64,000 nucleotides of DNA from Polytrichum commune (taxonomy: Eukaryota > Streptophyta > Polytrichopsida > Polytrichales > Polytrichaceae): contig OX485806.1 of NCBI GenBank assembly GCA_950295325.1, positions 20,520,001 through 20,584,000 on the forward strand, given 5' to 3'. The notes below the pieces were generated by a model. It ran no database searches, had not been told where the DNA came from, and saw only the letters and a program-made list of their open reading frames with translations. Shown here one piece after another: positions 58,817 to 64,000 of this stretch. Position numbers and translations under genes: made by a program. The number at the start of each line of letters is the position of its first letter. Positions within the stretch are counted from its first letter, which is position 1.

Positions 58817-59350
58817 ATGTCGGGCCAGCAAGTGGGGGCGGTGGCACTCGTGGCAGTTGCATCATGGGCACTCGCAAAACTTGGATACTCCCTTGTTTCG
58901 GCTCCAAAAGAATCGAGGCTCACTGTGTTTGTTCACCAGATTCGCGCTCCAATTTCATCTGCAACCCTCCTTGCGGCCGCGGGAACAGGGCAAAATGATC
59001 TCACCAAAATAGGGTTTGGGAGCTTCCTTGTGTTTGACAATGAGGTCCGGGAGGGGCCAGACAAAACCACCCTTTTGCTTGGGAGAGAACGGGGGTATGG
59101 CCCAATCACAGATCTTCAAGGCGAACAAGGCATTCAGCTAACTTCCACCATGGTATTTAACAAGAATGCGGAACACAAGGGCACTCTCACATTTCAAGGG
59201 TTTGTGGGTGGCCCGGAACTCATTAATGAGCTCATGGTCATGGGAGGAACTGAGGATTTTCGGGGCGCGAAAGGGTACGCTATTGTGCAAACACTAAAAA
59301 CAAGTCCTTTGGAGGTCGTGTTCCGGTATAACATCTACTTGTCTTACTAG
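58817..59350 (+). CDS. Dirigent family protein
   Basis: An intronless frame of 177 residues. Residues 1-30 are hydrophobic (Val/Ala-rich), probably a signal peptide or anchor. The dirigent domain covers about 35-177: the first strand TVFVHQI (36-42); FGSFLVFDNEVREGPDK and LLLGRERGYG (67-95); T-M-V-F-N and H-K-GTLTFQG (111-127); the signature V-MGGTEDFRGAKGYA (141-155); and FRYNIYLSY at the end. Dirigent proteins act in the cell wall and steer the stereochemistry of phenoxy-radical coupling (lignans and related compounds) or of pterocarpan-type reactions. The usual His-Asp of the first strand reads His-Gln here. The length is normal. The ATG is the first in frame and follows the tandem array. 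Confidence 0.9.
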   Translation: MSGQQVGAVALVAVASWALAKLGYSLVSAPKESRLTVFVHQIRAPISSATLLAAAGTGQNDLTKIGFGSFLVFDNEVREGPDKTTLLLGRERGYGPITDLQGEQGIQLTSTMVFNKNAEHKGTLTFQGFVGGPELINELMVMGGTEDFRGAKGYAIVQTLKTSPLEVVFRYNIYLSY

Positions 59351-59555
59351 GTAAATAAGGATTATGTTTGTGGGTTTGTCATGTACAATTTGTAAAATTT
59401 GGGGTCCATCAAGAGTTTTGGCTCTTGAAATCAAGCATTCTTTTTAATCTGCAGCTAGGAAATTCTGTGCTACATCCTGGTTCGATGCCAGTACTAGATT
59501 GATTGGAGTTTTTTTTGGGTCGATTTTCAAAATTTCCTCTACCCATGAGTCTACA
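59351..59555 (+). other. 3' flank of the dirigent gene
   Basis: Probably the 3' untranslated region and downstream sequence; no canonical AATAAA was seen close to the stop. The stretch 59452-59510 ('ctgcagctaggaaattctg...gatgccagtactagattgat') begins the duplication described at 60307. Confidence 0.4.
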
Positions 59556-59929
59556 TAGGTAGACGGGTCGTAAATGGTTACTTTTTCTGACTAATCCACT
59601 TTCCTAGGATACAAAACTTGTGATTAGTATGAGATGGTTAGCAAATCCAAATCGAGGCTGTAGCCACTTGCCTCATAATTCTCGGAGTTGTATGAATCTT
59701 GTATTCATTATCAAAGTGGAGATTCTCATGCTCATTGAATGGTCACATAGGTTCCCGCCAATTATGTTGACCATTGAGGCTAGAATGGTTGTCATATTTT
59801 GAGCATGTAGTCGAATTTCTTTAAGACACATCTTTTTGGTATCCTTTCTTGTAGGCACACTTAACCACATACCACTCAAATATAGGTAATCAATTGAGAA
59901 AAGTAACCTGACAAGGGTTGTCTACCTTA
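59556..59929 (+). mobile_element. Family A MITE in duplication unit 1
   Basis: Starts 'taggtagacgggtcgtaaatggttact' and ends 'aaagtaacctgacaagggttgtctacctta'. The right end read backwards (taaggtagacaaccc...ggttactttt) mirrors the left end, confirming an imperfect TIR of about 30 bases. Confidence 0.85.
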
Positions 59930-60584
59930 AGATATGTGGGCCTATTGTGGGCACTTCCAACTCCAAATGGCTAATTTGGCCATTGGATCAGATTGGAAAT
60001 TGGCTCATCTGATTTCCACACAAACCGTCATTTCAAGTTCCAGAATTGGAGTCGAGAATGCAAGTGGTGGAAAAACCTCCTCCCTCCTGTAGAAACTGGG
60101 TTGGTATGCGATGCCTATTTCAGATTCAATGGCAGATTTTGATAATGTGATTTTCTTTAAGTTTGTTCAAAGCCTTGTTTTGAACGTGGAGGTTACCTAG
60201 TCCTGTGGGTTAGGGGATTGAACATGGATCTCTCTCCTTGACTTCTCTCTTGCAATTTGACATGACCCTGACAATGATAATCTCAAGGACTTTGGTATCC
60301 CTTACCTGCAGCTAGTAAGTTCTGGTTTGATGCCAGTTCTAGATTGATGGGATTTTTTGGCCTTAGCTTTGTCAATTTTTATTTCACTGTTCAAGGCACT
60401 CCATGAGTGTACACTTTTCCAGGGCTTGTGAATTTAGACAACCTCAACACTTGGATGGTTTGGATGGTGGAAATTCTTGGAGGAGTTTCAAAATCTGAGA
60501 ACATTGCTCCAAGTTGGGAGAAAAGCATTCAAGTATGCAAGTGATAGAAAATGTCCCTCCTCTTGAACAGACTAGGTTGATGAA

Positions 60585-60960
60585 TAAGGTAGATGGGTCT
60601 TAAATGGTTCCTTTTTCCGACCAGCCCGCTTCTCCTAGGAGGTAAAACATGCAATTAGCACGAGATGCTTAGCAAATCCAAATGGAGGCCGTAGCCACTT
60701 TCTTAGAATTTTAGGAGCTCATATGAATTATCTTATTCAATATCAAAATGAAGATTCTTGTGCTCATTAAGTGGTCATATGAGTTCCCCCAATTTTGTGA
60801 CTATTGAGCCTATACCGGTGTTCATATTTTGAACACATTGTCCAATCTCTTCTAAACATGTTTGTTTGGTATCCGTTCTTGGGAGGCACACCTATCCACA
60901 TACCACTCAAATATAGGTGTCCAATACAGAGAAGTAACCGAATTAGGCACGTCTATTTTA
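60585..60960 (+). mobile_element. Family A MITE in duplication unit 2
   Basis: Starts 'taaggtagatgggtcttaaatggttcc' and ends 'aattaggcacgtctatttta'. It is complete, flanked by TA, and inserted right after 'aggttgatgaa'. Confidence 0.85.
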
Positions 60961-61140
60961 ATGTGTATTCAGATTAGATGGCAGTTCTTGAAAATGCGCT
61001 TTCTGTACGTTTGGAAAATCCGTGTTTTGAGTATTAACATACAGACTGCCCCTGGGTTAGGGGAATGCACATGCATCTGTTTCCTTGACTGCCTGCTTGC
61101 AATCTCACATAACCCTGGTGATGATGGTCTGAAGGAGGTA

Positions 61141-61736
61141 ATTTGATAAGGCAAATAAATTGGCACATTATTAAAAAGTACCAGCTGAAGTTTGAAGTTG
61201 ATCACCAGCCTGGAATGTCCTCTTAGTAATCTATCAGAGCCTCAGGTATTTGGGGCTAGATTGAGGGAGAGTTAAGAGAACCTACAACACCAGCCTTGGA
61301 TGTGTGGATTTCTTGAAAATTTAGAGAGTTTGCAATGTTTCCTGCCCTGCACCTTCTTCAACATGAACAATTCTCTTGTGCCATCTGGTAGGGAACACTT
61401 TGATTTTGTCTTGATGTGAATCCCTTATAACATTACTGAACACCTATTGTTTGTTTGTTCAGTGGGCCCTCGGAATACGATAGTCAGATGCTCAGAAAGC
61501 TAAGTCTCCTACTCAGTTGTTCGAGCATCCTATTGTTCTATTCCGAAAGTCCATTGAACAAACATTGGGCGATGAGTAATGTGATTTTCTTCCTTTTGAA
61601 ATCATTTCTTGGCATGGGAGATGGACAACTAGGCAGTCGTCTCTCACACTTACCCCAGTTACTGCACCCCATGCAGAGTCAACTTTTGCTAGATGCAATT
61701 CTAGAAAGAGTATAATGACTCCACACTGACTAATGT
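61141..61736. other. Intergenic, no gene seen
   Basis: An 86-codon frame at 61455-61715 has a hydrophobic start but no family match. Confidence 0.5.
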
Positions 61737-62497
61737 TAAGGTAGATGGGTCTTAAAGTGGTTACGTTTTCCGATTAGCCAACTTCTCCTAAGATATGAAA
61801 CATGCAACTAGAACAAGATGATTCCAAATTGAGGTTGTAGCCACTTTCCTCATAATTTTTGGAGCTCAATTGGAAATCTTATTAATTATCAAAGTGAACA
61901 ATCTTGTGCTCACATTAGGTCATATAATCATATAGCCCCCCCCCCAATAAAGTTGACCATTGAACTTAGAATCGTTATCATATCTTGAGCACATGGTCCA
62001 ATCTCTTTTGAACACATGTTTATTTGGTATCTATTCTTGAAGCCACACCAATCCACAAACAACTCAAATGTAGGTGTCCGGTTAACAATACCGTACTTGC
62101 ATGGCCAGTTTAGCAAAAAATAAGCCATTTTGTGAGGTGCCGAAATATGTGATAAATACAAGGCCTCACTGCCCAAAGTTGATGAAATTCATGGATGAAT
62201 TGCCGAAATAGATGAAATCAGCAGACTGTGAACTATTTCATGAAAACATATTGTCTACAAAAATCACAGTATTTTTGAGCTTAAAGCGTTAAGAGGAGGG
62301 ATGAATGTAACAAAATTAACAAACTACAATTATAATGTTGAATTTTCCGTTAATACTGTTCATGGGTGTCAAATAATGATTAAAATATTGTTGTAACTGC
62401 AGAATGACCTTGCAGTAATTAAAATAATTATTCGGCACTTAAGTGCCGAATTGGCCATGCAAGTACGGTAGTAATTAAATTAGGCATGCTTACCTTA
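61737..62497 (+). mobile_element. Family A MITE split by a nested MITE
   Basis: The left part starts 'taaggtagatgggtctta' at 61737 and runs to 62088. The right part resumes at 62469 and ends 'aggcatgcttacctta' at 62497. Removing the insert restores the normal family A 3' end. A poly-C run is at 61938-61947. Confidence 0.85.
62091..62468. mobile_element. Nested MITE with TIR CCGTACTTGCATGGCCA
   Basis: The 17-bp TIR is perfect (62091-62107 and 62452-62468) and TA flanks both sides (62089-62090, 62469-62470). The length is 378 bp. A perfect 22-base palindrome centred on 'cttaag' (ATTCGGCACTT/AAGTGCCGAAT, 62431-62452) sits next to the right TIR. The TIR starts CCGTA, like the pogo-like element at 48088. 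Confidence 0.88.
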
Positions 62498-64000
62498 TGT
62501 TCAATGTGGATAGGCCACAAGAGTACCTAGCATTTGCATTGAAGATGTATTATCTTCACTTTGGACTCCAATACATCTGCATCTCAACTCAGAGTATCAA
62601 ACTTGAAATGACACTCTTTGTACTCCACAATTGCTAACCAGATGAGGCAATTTCCGATGCAATCCAGCAGTCAAAATCAAACTTTGCATGACACCATGAA
62701 GTGCCCACAAGAGAGGGCCACATTCCTCTAGTAGTGAGCATGCACCTCATCAACATATTTTTCTTTCATTGTTGTACTCAACCATACTCTCGTCATGCAT
62801 CTCTACAATTAACTTAATTATGGAGGGTTGTAAATGTTGTCATATGCTTACTTCCACACGAGTGGAGACCTAAATGCCTCAATCATTTCGTACGTGCTTG
62901 TTGTCAAGTGTGTGGGCCTTATGTGGTGATATTTCATGATTGGACACCTATATTTGAGTGGTAAATGGCAAGGGCTTGTACTTAATGAACGAACAACAAT
63001 AAGGGCATGTTTACACTAGTGACCAAGGGTCGAACTAGTATTTAGGCAATTCCAGACATTTTGGCCAATTTTGGACTAATCTAGTGGTTGACATCATCTT
63101 TTGAATCCCCTTCATATTATGACTTCTTCCCACAACTTTTGTTGTGTGTCATTTGTGGCCTTTATTGGTTTTTTTAATCATGCATTTATGACCAAATAGT
63201 TGTGTGTTTGCATTATGTTTTTGCTTGTTATCACACAATGCGTACATAATTATGGACCATCTGAAAATCTAGATTTATCTAAATACCACTTGTTACTATT
63301 GCTTTCTAGATTTTCTCATTGGTTGCAAATTGAGGGGGATTTGAATGGTGGTCTCATCTCACTTCACACAAGGCCATCGAAAACAAACTTGGGCATGTCA
63401 AAGTGTGGATAAAAAAATGACATGAAATCTTACATATGCTAAAATGGATAATGTTTGGTGGTCACTTGGATCATGTGTTGAGAAATTCCAAACATGTTGT
63501 CTAATTGGAAAATGAGAGTGATTGTCAAGAAAAGAAAAGAAAAAACGTTCAATGATCTCAAAAGAATTCAATCATTATGTGAAATTTTGCACGAAGTGAC
63601 TATCACAACATGAACTACTTTTACTCAAAGTATGTATTCTATTACATCGAACTAATTTCTCAAAACACATCAATCGACTGTTAATTCTTCTAAGTTTAAT
63701 AATTAATTGTAATTGGGAGGGACTATGTGGTCACTTAAATAGAAAGTAATCTCACATTTGACTTCTTATAACTTCACATCCGCTTTCTTTACATGCCATG
63801 TCATTTTTTTTTGATAGTGGTTAATGTATTTTCTCCCTCCTTTCCCCATTTCATGACCAATGACTCATATCGGTCCCTTGGATCCACTGAACCCAATGAC
63901 ACAAAGAATATATCTCTCTTTGCCTCTACTATGGGAACCACCTCTAGATGTTCCTAATTAGGTTGGCATGGTCTCACTTGGGTGATATTTCATAGCACCT
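62498..64000. other. Intergenic, no gene seen
   Basis: Contains a family G fragment (62555-62730) and a reversed piece of the family A 3' end (62938-62968, 'ttggacacctatatttgagtggta'). A TIR-like 'catgtttacactagtgaccaagg' at 63005 matches the ends of the element at 27820-28075. No gene is supported to the window edge. Confidence 0.5.

Larger units (their letters stand above)
59452..61140. repeat. Tandem duplication with about 855-bp offset
   Basis: 'ctgcagctag(g/t)aa(a/g)ttctg...ggttygatgccagt' occurs at 59452 and 60307. 'gcaagtgrtrgaaaa...ccctcctc' occurs at about 60062 and 60537. 'tgggttaggggattgaacatg' at about 60205 corresponds to 'tgggttaggggaatgcacatg' at about 61053. Each unit contains a family A MITE at a different point. 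Confidence 0.7.

Overview
This is nuclear DNA of a land plant. The evidence is two recognisable plant gene families (a protodermal factor 1-like wall protein and a dirigent protein), GT-AG introns, Stowaway-type and Harbinger-type miniature transposons (MITEs), and a tRNA-derived SINE. It is AT-rich, gene-poor and intergenic in character. I cannot name the species. The PDF1-like protein has a strongly divergent N-terminal half, which makes a lineage distant from the well-studied flowering plants possible, but that is inference.

Layout. 1-7.2 kb: end of a dispersed MITE, then a cluster of terminal-inverted-repeat (TIR) elements (1.95-4.6 kb), a decayed coding stretch (4.67-5.66 kb) and an unassigned possible exon (5.7-6.1 kb). 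7.2-12.2 kb: a three-exon minus-strand gene for a secreted PDF1-like protein of 441 residues. Its 3' flank is tandemly duplicated, intron 2 carries a minisatellite, and intron 1 holds a decayed copy of the exon 2 start. 12.2-47 kb: no convincing intact gene, but many diverged repeat families, a SINE with target-site duplications, gene-fragment repeats next to Harbinger-like termini (22.3-23.5 kb), and one or two strand-skewed islands that may be old retroelements. 48.1-55.0 kb: a 6.9-kb pogo/Tigger-like DNA transposon with perfect 22-bp TIRs and a TA duplication. Its transposase is one unbroken frame interrupted only by five premature stop codons, and about 3.4 kb of other sequence lies between the transposase and the far terminus. 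57.6-59.4 kb: an intronless dirigent gene preceded by a tandem array of about 230-bp units that reaches its start codon. 59.4-62.5 kb: a tandem duplication with independent MITE insertions, and a further MITE nested in a MITE.

The two intact genes both encode predicted secreted or cell-wall-related proteins. They are far apart, so no joint function is implied. The rest is mainly a record of transposon invasion. The commonest family (called A here, about 370-380 bp, TA target duplication, TIR starting AGGTAGAC) occurs at least nine times, twice with other elements inserted or abutting.
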